Below, piece by piece: positions 1-10,670 of a stretch of DNA of 64,000 nucleotides (its first letter is position 1; each line of letters begins with the position of its first letter). The stretch lies in the NCBI RefSeq assembly GCF_918797505.1, contig NC_092800.1, positions 8,954,631 to 9,018,630 on the forward strand. Reading direction: 5' to 3'. Below the pieces are notes generated by a model. That model was not told the DNA's origin and did no database searches. It saw only the letters and a program-made list of their open reading frames with translations. Source of the stretch: Bemisia tabaci. Lineage: Eukaryota; Arthropoda; Insecta; Hemiptera; Aleyrodidae. Both the position numbers and the translations under genes were made by a program.

Positions 1-400
1 ATCTCAAGTTCTCGTCATCATAGCTCTCTGCGCCGCGCCGTTCCAGGCCAAATTGCTTGTTCGGTTTCTCTCTTAGTCTTAACTCGACTAATTAAAGGTG
101 CTGTCTATTGTATCACAGAAATACGACAAAATTAGACGTATACTCTCAGGAAATGAGAGATTTTGTCACCTTTTCCAGTTTGTATTTTTTTTCTGAATCC
201 GATTTTTCTTTATACCTACATTTAAAAAAATTACAAAATTTTACGCCCCCTAAATTTACCGCCATGGGCCGCGGCCCATGTAGCCACCCCCAAATCCGGC
301 CCTGACCTTCCTTTCAACACATTTTTATTTTATTTTATTGGTTTTTGAAACATTCAATTTTCAATAAGAGTTTGGTAGAAAAAAAATGAGGTATACTTAC
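1..400. other. Left edge, intron or 3' part of PPO gene, no exon seen
   Basis: The PPO gene must continue to the left, because the exon ending at 401 stops in the middle of the Ig-like domain with a good donor (gtaagt on the minus strand). I could not find the next exon in bases 1-400. The only recognisable content is the end of a dispersed repeat near 230-303. A 16-base perfect palindrome, ATGGGCCGCGGCCCAT, lies at 263-278 inside that repeat. Confidence 0.5.
230..303. repeat. Remnant end of a hAT-type MITE
   Basis: The right end reads AAATCCGGCCCTG and matches the terminal sequence of the intact element at 7785-8089. Just inside it, both copies carry a similar CATGTAGCC stretch. The left end is not recognisable, so this is a truncated copy. 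Confidence 0.4.
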
Positions 401-539
401 AGTTGACCACGAACTTGTCCATTTCTACAAAAAGTTTACGTTGTTTTTCGAAATTTAAATATGTATCCATTCCGTCATTTGTAGGTGCCATAAAAATTCT
501 TGCCGTTCCCTTCAACGGTTTACCGGTATAATTCTCCAC
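401..539 (-). CDS. PPO: PPO exon: Ig-like C domain
   Basis: This exon encodes 46 residues plus one base. VENYTGKPLKGTARIFMAP and the later EKQRKLFVEMDKF match the conserved GT.RIF.AP and QR...E.DKF block of arthropod PPO domain 3. The acceptor is tatag before GTG; the donor is gtaagtatac. It joins the exon at 885-1097 in phase 0 and ends with one base of a split codon, so the following exon off the left edge must begin with two. Confidence 0.93.
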
Positions 540-2030
540 CTATAAATGGGGAACTGACATTAGATCTACTTTCTCGTTTTCGATTGCTTGCCTTACGTAT
601 CCACCAATAATCTTTAATTTACCGTCTGCGTCATTAATGCATCGAGACAGGCAAGTCGAATAATTAGACGACAAAAGAATACATTTCACCAAGTATGGCA
701 TTTTGCGAAGGTGTGATATACAGTAACATCAGAGGGTGTAGCTATTGATAGGTTCAGTAGATCATGCTAAAAAGGCTTACCATATTTTAGTAAATGAAGT
801 GCGTAATTGAAAAATGGAGACTTAAAAAATTACAGAAAATTACACAGCCGTAATGAACGTTAAAACATACACCCAAGAACTTACAGTGATTTCGTAACTG
901 AATGGCACATGCTGCAAATGCCGATGGCATACGTTTATGGGAAACGTAGGCCCAAAGGACATCCCCTTGGTTATATCGATGATACTTTCTTCCCAAAAAG
1001 TGACGAGTACATTATCCCCGAAAGACTTGGAAATTCTGTGATTGACCTGAGCAGGCTTGATAATTACGTCGGTTAAGAAGACACCATCAAACGAAAGCTA
1101 GAAAAAAGAAGAATAGTAATTGGTTTTGAAAACGATACATTTTTAATCAGTTTTCTACTGGCTTAAAAATCTTAGAAGTCCGGCAAAATTTTGACATAAT
1201 GTTCAGAAATCAACGTTTGTGTTTCAAAAAAAGTATCTCATGGATCGCTGCTCCAATTAAAAGAGCGTAAAAAAAATCGAGAAGCACGACTCTACTACCA
1301 TAAAGCGAAGTTCTGCGAAATATTCCGAGTGTAAACCTGCACAAATAACTTTATGCAGTGGAAATTGGATAAACAAAGACCTTTTTAGGACCAGCCTTAT
1401 ATTTTGGTCGTTGCAGCCGATTGTCGTTAATACCAATGCAAAATTACATTAAATCAATGGGATTTTAGGCACAGGACCGACAAGATATTTAGTTTTTATG
1501 ACCGATTTGTCATTATAACTATAATAATAATATCCGCGTTCTACTCTACTTCTTTTCACAATCGGTCCTCACTTACCTCTTCTACGCTGTAAGGCGAGAG
1601 AAGGTCTTTATGCTGACGAAAGAGCCTCTCAGTCGTGGCATGCAATCGGTAAAAGATGGGATCACGCACGGCAGTATTCGTATCACCAATGACACCCATA
1701 CCGGCCTGTAATGCAAAAAAATGCTACGATCATTATTTTTGTACATATCTTAAGATGTTTTGTAAATAAAAATTGAGAGTGCCAAAGCTCAATTTTTTTT
1801 CAGGGATCAAGAGCAAAGGAAGCTAATTTTCTGTCCTATCAATATGTGGTGCACTTATTTTCTTTTGATCCGAGGAAAGTGTGATGTCATAAAATACGCT
1901 GAGACTTATCTGAATCGTTTAATAAGGGAAAAATAACTATAACTTGAGCCTCAGTCAGATGTCAGATCAATTGAGGGCGAGTCCGTGACATCCCCATATC
2001 CGTAGAAAATTATGTAAAAAGGTACTCGTA

Positions 2031-2087
<57 letters not shown>

Positions 2088-5000
2088 AATGGAGCTAATA
2101 GAGGTCGATGCTCGGATAAAATATAGCAGTTTCAACATGGAAAAAGTTCCATTTATTTGGAAGAAATGAAACACCGGAGGTACTTATCGCGCGCAAGAAA
2201 TGTGTCGATGCGCTTTATTAGGTTCAAATACAGGTGCATAAATCGCTAAGTTGTACCTACATACCTCATAATGTCAAATTTCATTACCTGTTTGACTCCA
2301 TCCGGCCCATTAGCGAAAGATATTGCTCTGTGAATGTAGTTATGTAAGTTACCATAATATTCACGGTTCACAGTTTTGCTGCAGGCTTCAACGATGTTAC
2401 CTAAAATGTCAATGTATTCGTTATTTGATTCTCTTATTTCAGTTCCATTTATCTGTAAAAATTGGCAAAGCTATTATATTTTAACAACAGGGACAACGAT
2501 TGAGATGTCTACAAAAATTACAGGGTTTTTTTTCTTTCTTTTTAGTGAAGCGAGTTCTCTGAAACTGGGTAGGAAAATCAGAGTTTGAACTCTCGGCGGA
2601 TATTAATTTATTTTAAAATTGTGTTCCCTTAATTACAACAAATCATAACTGCAAGCCAATACTCCGATTTTGTTTGTCATTTTTTGGCATTTGCAGGACC
2701 GGCCAGCGGAGCACTATGAGTGTATGGGCCATACACTCAGTGCTCTGCTATGCTCCTTCTGTATCATCTGTGATGTGCGTCGCAAGTTAGGAGTGTGGGA
2801 AAATTGGATTTTTTTCGAGTAGGTCAATTTTTAAGTGGACGTATTTCTACCAAACAGACCGATGTGGAGGTGAGAAATATGGGGTGTGCTTGTTAGTTCT
2901 CTGGCCGTAAGAGTGAATGAGAATAATGAAGCGCCAGTGACGTCAGCGGCGACGATGGAGACTCCGATCCGCGGATCCGTGTCTTTAACTCATGAGCCCT
3001 GTCCACAACGCTCTCTTGCCATGCCCGCGGCTCATGAGTTCCGCATTCAATTGGCACATAGGTCTGTTTGATAGAATGTAAAATCCCGCTTTTCCAATTC
3101 TTCAAAAGGAATCACGCCCACTTTAACATTGCTTCTTATGCAGCTTCGACGAGCACACCTGTCGCGCACTTTGGGTTGGTTGAATTTTAGACGGACTGAA
3201 ACATCTAACAACCCTTGACGCGGCGGAAAATTGTGGGAGAGCAAGATTTGAACGAAAAAGAGAAAGTCGTAAAATCACACAGAATTTTATTCACGGCCTG
3301 GATGATTATACATGGATATGACGGATATTAGAAATTGAACAAGAAGTTACATATAAATCCGACTTGCGGTTGAGCGAATGAAAATTGACATGTAGTCGCG
3401 CTATGATGTGTAAAACCGAAGTGTCCTTCGAGTCGTAGAAGACGAGCTCTCACGGTAAGATTTAGGCTTCATTGCATCAGCCATCCCGTGCATTGATAAA
3501 AAAAAATATTAAAGAAATGTGATCATGCGTCTGATTGTATTCAAGCATTGGCTTAAGGCCTGAAAATGCTTGACTTGTAGAAACTAAGAGAGAGACAGAA
3601 GAAATGGGAGAGAAAGGGATAGAAGAAATATTCTGTCTCGGGTGAATTTTGAAGAGGCGTTGCGTAACACGCGACAACACCCCATATTTCTCACCTCCAC
3701 ATAGGTCTGTTTGATAGAAATACGTCCAAGTGATGTTCTTAAATTTTAAAAAAGTTCTGGCAGACAAAAGGAAACATGTGGCATTGCAGTTGGAGAATAT
3801 ACACAACAAGGTCAAAAATGTGCTTATCTTCGGTTTTAACTTTTGTCTTCTGACGCAGTATTGCCTTATAGTTCGACAATGCGAGGTCTCAACAATTTAT
3901 ATGATTTCTGATTGCAATCAACGTGTTAAGTCTGTACACGGCAACATCAACTTAAGACATAGTGGTCATAGTGTCATATTCTTAGAATTTGTGGTTACTA
4001 ATAAATGAAAAATGAAACGACATACTTATACCATACGTTTAAAGTGTTGCTTTTGATGGAATTTTGTATTCGTTCCATGTAAAGCTGCAATTTTTCGACA
4101 GTCACTTTACTTCTTGTCCCGTCGGTTTCATCGTAAATGAAATCCTGCAAATTCAGTAGAATAATGATTTAATTACAATGATTTACTCCTGCAAATGACC
4201 TGAACCAAAGTATTTAATATTCAATGATGGATCACTATAAAAAATAATTTTTCTTTTTTTTCTTTCCACAATCTATATTAAATATTCCTGGAATGTACGC
4301 ACTGAAAGAAATAGGAATTTTCCCTGATCAGGGAATACGATCCCACTATCTACAAGGTCGGATCTGGTATTTATAGTGTACAAAAAGTGTATCATTAAAA
4401 GAAATTAGTCGCAAGGTAAACAATTCATTTATTTCATTTTAAATTCAATTTAATTTTTAAACATTCGGTATCTCCAGTCCATAAATATACTAATTAATGC
4501 GCTAGAACTTTTCTAAAGTTTACAATTTTTCAAAATTTGGCATATCCGCACCTTTGACCCACCACATTTCTTGAGTGTTTTTGCAAAAATTACAGAATTG
4601 TGTTTTTGATGGCAGAAGATTATCAATCAGTGCGGCGAAAAATAATAGATATTATCAATCAAAACACCGAGTTCCAGCATAAGTATCTCAGTAACAGAGA
4701 TATCACCTCTGAGGATAGCTATAATTGACTTTATTCACCGTGGCATGGCATGAAAGAGCTTCTTCTGAAGTATAATTATCAGAAATTCTTCCCGAGAAAA
4801 AATGTAACTCCATGCATTCCAAAGTCACAAAACTGGCTCAGACAGTCCGATTTTTTTCAAGACTATAATGATACAACTGATCAAATTACCCTTATATTTG
4901 GATATGATGCAGTGGCGTAGCGCATGGTGTGCTTTGCGATTTATCGATTCATCCGCCACTTAAACCTGAGGCAAAGGATCTATAAAGAGGGTGTTCGCAA

Positions 5001-8000
5001 ATAACACCACGATGATCGATTTTCTTACCGTTGCTTCAAATGGGAAAATGTCAACAATCGATCAATCACGCCACGCCACTGGTATAATGGGATGGGATAC
5101 GTACTTTTCGACGTTAGCCATCGTTCTATTTTTTAAAACAAATACTATTCTCAGTGTTATCCGTCAAAGTATTTTTCTCGGAAATTTTACAATGAACTCC
5201 GGCCCTGCACATTACTCACATGAATACCCATGGTAAAATTATTGATTCACCTTGATCACAGCTCCCTCCTCTCTCGCGGTGTATGGGACTCCTTGTGAAT
5301 AATCGACCATGGGATTGTAAAATCCAGGGAGTCTATCCTGCAGATCCTCCAAAGGAGATACTTCAGACATGCGTTCATTGATACGTGCAAAGTTGTAGCT
5401 GAAATATAAGATAAGTATGGTAGGTTGGTTGGTAGATACGTTTATTTGGTGCTTTTAACAATTTAGCCATTAACACCTTAGAGGAGAGATCAAAATATGG
5501 TACAGAATTTAAAAATTCAAAAAGTAGGGGTCACAAAAGATAGTGCAAAATTAAAAGTTAGGACAAGGAAATTCTATTAAACGCCAGAAAAGAACTTCTG
5601 ACAAATGTTTTAAACTGTGCGTCTAGGATCAAGACGTTCTACTTCTTCCGACTATGATGTCTGAGAGAACCAGGCATAAGAACAACCAATGCATTTTAAG
5701 AACACAAGCACACATCAGGCCAGTTTAGTACAGCTTCAATTCAACTACGCTCACACACGTATACACAAGCTACAGTACTATTAGAACTATCATTACTCGG
5801 CTTTACCCTACATGACAACAACACATGTTATTACTTTAAGGAATCAATTGTTATGTAAGTAATTGTTATTGATCAATTTTTTCTTTTGATTTTTTTTCGC
5901 CTTGCAAATGATATTCTAAATGCGTGATTTGGAAATATTACCAGCTGTGATAAGTTGTTTCATAGTAATCTGTTTTTAAAAAGACAAGCAACGACAAGAA
6001 CAACTGGAAAAAGAATAACAATCACAATTATACTTCTAGATGATTTTTGCGCCAGATACCAGAGTAGTTGCACAAGCCAAAGGTATCATTGAAAAAGAAA
6101 ATCTTAAATTTGCCGCCAAAAATTATTTTTTCTTGAATCAAAAATTTCGCTGCATATTACAAACTACTGTTTTGCTTAACCCAAGCCTTATTTTCCTTTT
6201 ATCAAGAAAAATTAAGCTTAAAGTAAGATATAAAAAATTCTTGGCGGCAAATTCAAGAATCATCATGCTCGGACCAAGCACCAGTGGCGTGGCGTGAATT
6301 GCGATTTATCGATTGTTTTGCCATTTAAACGTATGGTTAAGGTACGGCAATTAAGACGCGGAATGCCGCCGCGGAATCTGACGCGGCGGACGACCCGAGC
6401 GAGCGAGGCGTCGAGTTTGTTTCCGCTCCGCCGTGCCCGGCAACTAAGCAGCGGAATCGCCTTCAAAATTCCGCCGCGTCCGTCGGCAATCTCGTCATCA
6501 GTATCCGATGATAACTCACGAGTGTAGGTGTGTTGTGCCTTGCTATACAATGAACATTCACCACGTTTCAAAAGCTCCAATATTTTTCACGAGAATACCA
6601 GTCAAAATATCCCTTTGTAAAATTTCTAAAAGTATTTTTGAATGAGCAAAACAATTTTTAACGCACGTTGGCAAAAAACTCCAACATACAGCAATAAAAT
6701 GTTTACAAAAAGTTTAAGATAAGCTCCCTATCAATAGTTTCAAATTAACGAATAAAGCTTGAGCAGAGAGTTGCAACATTGCAAGCAAAGACACCCATTT
6801 TTTTTACTTTCAGCCATGATGTTCAAAAAAAGATTGGTCGATCAGGTTTCTCTATAGATAGTTAGTTAGTTATTATAATTTTAAGACATTCAGCGTCTCA
6901 GGCTATTAACGTCTTTACAGATAATTTTGAAAATGGGAGTATAAACGAAAATTTAGATTTTTAAATTAAGAGAGGTGAAGAGTTTTAGAATTTTGGTGGA
7001 TAGCAACGTATAAATAAATTGTTCAGATGCCAAAAAGCCATAAAATAGTTATTCCGTTTTGTTGTTATAGATTTATTTCCTGGAAAAAAGGTGTCATGTT
7101 TCTTTTACCTATTTGTGTGGTATTATTTGCACCTTCCACGAGGTAGGATTGCCATGCGTTGATATCGTGCTGAAAAAATTTTTTCTTTCATGAATCCAAT
7201 AAGTCAGGATGGCCCGCGATTTCCCATCGGTTTCTCCACCGCGATCCACGTTTCGGCACGTAAGAGACATGAAAAATCATCGAAAACCTCGGCGGACGAG
7301 GCGGAATCTCCGAGGGATTCCGCTCCGATCTGTTCTCGACAGATCGGAGCGCCGTGACGCCGCGGACGCCGCGGCGTCGCTCCGCTCCTTAGTTGCCGCT
7401 CCCATTGAAACGCGTGTAACAGATTTCCCTTGCGTCCGCCGCGTACGATTCCGCGGCGGCATTCCGCGTCTTAATTGCCGTACCTTAAAGAATCGATTAT
7501 TAAGGTGTTCGCTGCGAACACCCTGTTTATCGATCCTTTACCATAGGTTTAAATGGTATAACAATCGATAAATCTCAAAGCACGCCACGCCACTGCCAAG
7601 CACGTTTTTTTTTTTTTTTTTTCTGTGATAGTTCAGTCACCTGAAAGTGTGGTTGGATCATCCTTACCTCTAGTTGGTGCCCTCACAGTCAGCATAAGTG
7701 TAGTTTGACTAACTATACCGCTGGCTGGTACCATTACACTTCTAGCGAGTGCAAGCAACTACTCTCATGACATCTAGACATCTACAGGGCCGGATTTACA
7801 TTTTTAGCGCCCTAGGCTAAACTTAGGGTGGCGCCCCTAAAAGTAGGCGCTCTTGTGGGGGGGGGGGGGCGCTCCTCCCCTTCAGATCAGAGGGAGGATG
7901 TTAGGTGTCCGGAAAATGTTCAAATTCACCTTTAAAAAAGCACGATTTTAAACAGTTTTGAGATACGTTTACGTTTGCAAGTTGGTTTTGGGAAATACGT

Positions 8001-9475
8001 TTTTGAATAAATTTTCAAAAATTGTGCGCCCCTCAGAATGTTGCGCCCTAGGCTATAGCCTATGTAGCCTATTGGTAAATCCGGCCGTGGACATCTAGAT
8101 GTACAGTTCAGATTGTGGTACTTTTTTTTCAGTGATCGCACAATGCGGCAATACGTACCGAGCCAAAAGTTGGGAATGCATGTAACCGAATAATTCCCCT
8201 CGTCTATCCGAGTGTGTTGGAACCAAAGAACCATTGTGGGGATCAACCGGGTGGATGATATGCCAGATGGAGTGGTGCAGATTCAAAACAACATCCTCGC
8301 GGAAATATGAGAGTTTTCTCTCTTGCTCATCAACGGTTTTCGAGTTCTTGTTCCCATTGATACAAGTCTGGGAGAGGAATCAAATGTGTAATATTTAGAG
8401 AATTTGAATTGAAAATTGAAAATTTACTGTGCGATGAAAAAATAACGATCTCCCTTGTGTTTATTCTGGTATTTCGGGAAAAACTTTCAAAAAGTTAAAT
8501 TGAATATCATGGGCAGGACAAAAATTAGCCTGGTGGTATTGGCAAAAAGAAATTAAAATAAAATAAAAAAAATGTATACAGCAACAAATTTACATAAATA
8601 TATCAAGTTCTCACAACCAATAATAATTCATTCACCGAGAAAATTGAATTCTCACCGAAAGTCTTGTTTTATGATGGTGAAAACTCCATTATGAAGACAA
8701 AGAAATACAGTTTTTGGACCGATCTTGTTTTATTTTCTTTATTTTTTTGCTGATATTTAGGATGCAATCATCAAAACATGAATGTATGTTGCATGACACA
8801 TATCATCACACCCTCATGATGGATAGAGAATATGTTTTCGATGCAAATCCAAAAAAATGTAACATGAATTGTAAGTAATGCAAGCTGCTACTAATTTTAT
8901 AACAAATTTCATTCTCTTCAGAGAAATTAAACGATTTAAACTGCCCTAAAATATACCCTCTGATTTCCACTCACTTACAAGACATATTCTGTGTAAGTTC
9001 GCCTTACAATGTCATTGCTTAACATTTCTATGAGAAAATATATCATGAGTATGCGTGAAATTTGTGATATAACTATTGAGATGCGTAGTTGAATAGCCAC
9101 CAGCGATTCAGGGCTTAGATAAATTTAGTAATTTTTGGCTGATTGTATGTCTTCAATCGGAATTAATTTAGCAAAAGTGAGTATAATTTACTGATACTTA
9201 CGCGGGAAACGGATAAACCCCTTTCGGCCCTAAAGATGGCCTTCCTCAGGATGTCTCTGTCAATGAACTTGTACGGTAGATTTGCCAAGTTAATATCGTC
9301 GAGAAAATATTTGACGGCCCCCGTATCGTTGTAAAAATTCAATGTCACAAGCGAAGTTCCGGAGGAAGGAATCAAAATATTCACGACAACCGTAATAGAA
9401 ATAGTCGCAATCCAAATCATCCCGCGAGTGTGACATGCGAAAATCGGATGGAAAGTCACAATGAACACTGAATCA
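401..9475 (-). CDS. PPO: Prophenoloxidase (hemocyanin superfamily), partial gene, 8 exons seen
   Basis: PPO is the zymogen of phenoloxidase, a type-3 copper enzyme that hydroxylates monophenols and oxidises o-diphenols to quinones for melanisation in hemolymph and cuticle. Eight minus-strand exons (9202-9475, 8159-8367, 5251-5398, 4037-4144, 2288-2452, 1577-1705, 885-1097, 401-539) join in frame to about 460 residues; insect PPOs are usually near 690. In order they give the end of the hemocyanin N domain, copper site A (HHSIWH plus GYMHSQ), copper site B (LHNYIH plus IFYRLH) and the start of the Ig-like domain (HLQHVPFSYEI, GTARIFMAP). All six expected copper histidines are present. The N-terminus, with the proteolytic activation site, and the C-terminus are not seen. 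Sequence around copper A and in the N domain is divergent, but the reading frame is intact. Introns hold several MITEs. Family assignment is firm; exact splice sites are my reading. Confidence 0.93.
885..1097 (-). CDS. PPO: PPO exon: end of copper domain and start of Ig-like domain
   Basis: This exon encodes 71 residues, from LSFDGVFLTDVII to PFSYEIT. DITKGMSFGP followed by HLQHVPFSYEI matches the PPO pattern (D.[ST]RG.DF.P ... HLQH.PF.Y.I). The acceptor is gctag's AG and the donor is gtaagttctt. Both ends are phase 0. Confidence 0.93.
1577..1705 (-). CDS. PPO: PPO exon: copper site B, third histidine
   Basis: This exon encodes 43 residues beginning AGMGVIGDTNTAVRDPIF and then YRLH. This is the family signature G[VM]MGDTATAMRDP.FYRWH; the histidine of YRLH is the third copper B ligand, while the usual Trp before it is Leu here. 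The donor is gtaagtgagg and the acceptor is ttacag. Both junctions are phase 0. Confidence 0.95.
2034..2082. repeat. Poly-T tract of 49 bases
   Basis: An uninterrupted run of T lies in a PPO intron. On the minus strand, the sense of the PPO gene, it is poly-A. It could be the tail of a degraded retroposon, but no SINE or LINE body is recognisable beside it. Confidence 0.9.
2288..2452 (-). CDS. PPO: PPO exon: copper site B, first two histidines
   Basis: This exon encodes 55 residues. ILGNIVEA and then YYGNLHNYIHRAIS match the family pattern LGN..E.....N...YG.LHN.GH..IS. The HxxxH pair (HNYIH) gives the first two copper B ligands; the usual Met-Gly between them is Tyr-Ile. The usual HDPD that follows is NGPD. 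Donor gtaatg, acceptor ttacag, phase 0 at both ends. Confidence 0.94.
2709..2745. repeat. Short near-perfect hairpin in PPO intron
   Basis: Arms GAGCACTATGAGTGTATGG and CCATACACTCAGTGCTC pair with a single unpaired A and a one-base loop. No flanking duplication was found. It is either the core of a tiny foldback element or a lone palindrome. Confidence 0.7.
2836..3728. mobile_element. Foldback repeat family X, copy 1
   Basis: Both ends carry the inverted terminus TGGACGTATTTCTACC, followed inside by CAAACAGACC and then GTGAGAAATATGGGGTGT. A second copy lies at 23277-24859. Internal parts shared by the two copies include GACGTCAGCGGC, CTCTCTTGCCATGCCCGCGG and CTTTTCCAATTCTTCAAAAG. The region 3130-3660 is specific to this copy. 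No transposase is visible, so it is non-autonomous. It sits in the PPO intron between 2453 and 4036. Confidence 0.75.
4037..4144 (-). CDS. PPO: PPO exon: helix region between copper sites
   Basis: This exon encodes 36 residues, from DFIYDETDGTRSKVTVEKLQ to IKSNTLN. It corresponds to the PPO helix reading (D...L..W..RI..AI..G). The acceptor is ttgcag; the donor after AAC is gtatgg. A stronger-looking gtataag six bases downstream would create a stop at the join, so I chose the first. Phase 0 at both ends. Confidence 0.85.
4910..5081. mobile_element. MITE-A copy 1 (hAT-type)
   Basis: MITE-A elements are 160-170 bp, begin CAGTGGCGTGGCGTG, end in the inverse, and carry an internal palindrome GGTGTTCG-CAA-CGAACACC and several ATCGAT. 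Here the flanks are atatgatg and gtataatg, an 8-bp duplication with two differences. It lies in a PPO intron. Confidence 0.85.
5251..5398 (-). CDS. PPO: PPO exon after copper site A
   Basis: This exon encodes YNFARINERMSEVSPLEDLQ through AREEGAVIK (49 residues). Its first base completes the Arg codon split with the copper A exon, restoring the family sequence ARYN.ERL. The acceptor is tttcag and the donor is gtgaat. A MITE-A copy (4910-5081) lies in the intron immediately downstream. Confidence 0.92.
6282..7595. mobile_element. MITE-A copy 2, interrupted by a second element
   Basis: The ends are CAGTGGCGTGGCGTG and CACGCCACGCCACTG, flanked by a perfect 8-bp duplication CCAAGCAC (6274-6281 and 7596-7603). 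Removing the insert at 6341-7484 and one TTAA leaves 166 bp that match the other MITE-A copies end to end. It is in the PPO intron between exons 5251-5398 and 8159-8367. Confidence 0.93.
6341..7484. mobile_element. TTAA-flanked (piggyBac-type) non-autonomous element nested in MITE-A
   Basis: The termini are inverted repeats beginning GGTACGGCAATTAAGACGCG on the left, with the exact inverse on the right, continuing into a GC-rich AATGCCGCCGCGGA. TTAA flanks both sides (6337-6340 and 7485-7488), as expected for piggyBac-like insertion. It is 1144 bp with GC-rich ends and an AT-rich middle. No transposase reading frame exists; the apparent reading frames in the ends come from the terminal repeats. 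Confidence 0.88.
7785..8089. mobile_element. hAT-type MITE, 305 bp
   Basis: The left end is CAGGGCCGGATTTAC and the right end is GTAAATCCGGCCGTG. The element is flanked by a perfect 8-bp duplication GACATCTA (7777-7784, 8090-8097), the hAT hallmark. The interior carries GCGCCCTAGGCTA near both ends and a G12 tract at 7857-7869. No coding capacity. It lies in a PPO intron beside the copper A exon. Confidence 0.92.
8159..8367 (-). CDS. PPO: PPO exon: copper site A
   Basis: This exon encodes 69 residues plus two bases. KLSYFREDVVLNLHHSIWH and DRRGELFGYMHSQLLA match the copper A block of PPO (YFREDI..N.HHWHWH ... DRRGELFYYMHQQ..ARYN). The HxxxH pair and the later YMH histidine, the three copper A ligands, are present. 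The usual inner WHW is SIW here. The acceptor is tcccag; the donor is gtacgt. A hAT-type MITE (7785-8089) ends only 69 bases downstream of the donor side. Confidence 0.96.
9202..9475 (-). CDS. PPO: PPO exon, probable: end of hemocyanin N domain
   Basis: This is an open stretch of 91 residues with donor gtaagtatc and a pyrimidine-rich acceptor ending aacag. It joins the copper A exon in phase 0. The end, LPYKFIDRDILRKAIFRAE, resembles the PPO stretch FPDKFVDSRVL..AREE. An upstream VN...SLVTLNFYNDTG lines up in spacing with the family VNP..F.YALSVALLHRPDT. Similarity is weak over the first half, so the 5' boundary is less certain than for the other exons. It lacks a methionine start in context; at least one further 5' exon is expected. 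Confidence 0.6.
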
Positions 9476-10614
9476 CTGTTAGAGTAATAATATTATACTT
9501 GAAAATAAGAATGATTCCAAGAGGTCAATCTTCAATGCCGATGAGAAAATAGATGACGTTATTGAAAAAAATTAGTGACTGATGTAATTAATTACATAAT
9601 TTAACATTCAAGAATCAAATAATTTGACGGCAAAAATCCCTAATTGCTAGTTGAGAAGGGCACACGGGCACAGTGTGTGTTGTATCCTCCCTGTCTAGAA
9701 AAAATGCACAGTCCTGTTTTATTACAGTCCCTTTCCTGAATACGCATGCCACGCGTTTTTTCCATGAACCGCCGGAAGAGATAATGTCGCGTCTTTGCTC
9801 GTGAACTTGAGTAAATCATGCAAAAAATCACGAAAGCGCAATCTGGAAAGAGCGTCGTTAAATTTCGCCATAACGATCTAAAAGAAACAAATCGTCGATT
9901 TCTCTACGAAAGAACGTAACTAAGTTTCAATGTTGCCAAAGTTCCTCTTGCAAATTGCAATTTTAACTGCAGGATCTTGGGCATTTCTGATTGAAAATTT
10001 CACTGATTATTCATCTGATCTCATGCAAAAATCAGAAAAAATTGGTCGAAAATTGCTCAGGTACCTACATTCTTGTAAAAAATGTCATTATTTGCGTTAA
10101 TTTTGCAACCTCGGGATGGAGTTATGTTCCTTCGTCTAGGAAACGACGAAATCGTCGCTCCTCTGACGTAAGAGCGTATTTCCATTTCCGCATGAGCCAC
10201 GAAAAGCATTGATTTATACGCAGAACAGGGCTCACGTAGAAATTGAGATATGCCCTTACGTCAGAGGAGCGACGAAATGTGCAATGAATGCAATCCTGAG
10301 CACGGCAAACTTAGCATTATCCCAAACAGTGAGGCAAACAGCCGGCTTGGGTGCGATCCAGAGGATATTTGTTCATCAGCACTTTTTGACTCTCCTCATC
10401 CGGGAAAGTGATGAAAATTCAAATTTGATGAATGCTGTAAAAACGTGTTCTAAGATTCATTTGCACTGTTTACATCACAAATATCCACATTCGGCTGTCC
10501 TTTATTGATCGCATGTAGTAGGTGAACCACCACGAAGGGCATGCGGAAATATTGTGTGTAAGAAAACGGTTTCATGTATAAATCTAGTAATGAAAAATAA
10601 TGAGGTCAGATATT
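9476..10614. other. Probable PPO 5' region, no confident exon; repeats
   Basis: A methionine-led minus-strand reading frame begins at 9871 (MAKFNDALSRLRF...), but no good donor joins it to the exon at 9202-9475. From about 9915 to 10150 there is a diverged repeat also found at 18310-18780 (TTGCCAAA..TCTC, CATTTCTGATTG). An inverted repeat at 10154-10273 has arms GTCGCTCCTCTGACGTAAG and CTTACGTCAGAGGAGCGAC. Confidence 0.4.
10154..10273. repeat. 120-bp inverted repeat with GACGTAAG arms
   Basis: The arms are GTCGCTCCTCTGACGTAAG (left) and its exact inverse (right), with about 80 bases between. A related CTTACGTCAGTGTAGCGAGG lies near 44101. It looks like a small foldback element. I could not define a target duplication. 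Confidence 0.7.
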
Positions 10615-10670
10615 CTGCCGTGCTAAGGAAAAACGTCATATGAACTTTTGATAGTTGTCAAAGTTCCTCG
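10615..10670. repeat. MITE-B solo left end
   Basis: CTGCCGTGCTAAGGAAAAAC followed by a diverged internal segment matches the terminal repeat of the MITE-B family (complete copies at 19970-20221, 50917-51168, 57166-57413). No matching right end was found downstream. Confidence 0.55.

Noticed and set aside
6263..6580. 105-codon minus-strand reading frame in a GC-rich zone
   Set aside because: It crosses the MITE-A end and the TTAA element's terminal repeat; the mirror frame at the other terminus (7209-7571) arises from the inverse copy. No family resemblance.
9369..9468. Signal peptide or membrane segment at the start of the PPO exon
   Set aside because: The apparent start is not an ATG. The hydrophobic stretch lies inside an exon with a proper acceptor at 9476 and lines up in spacing with the hemocyanin N domain.
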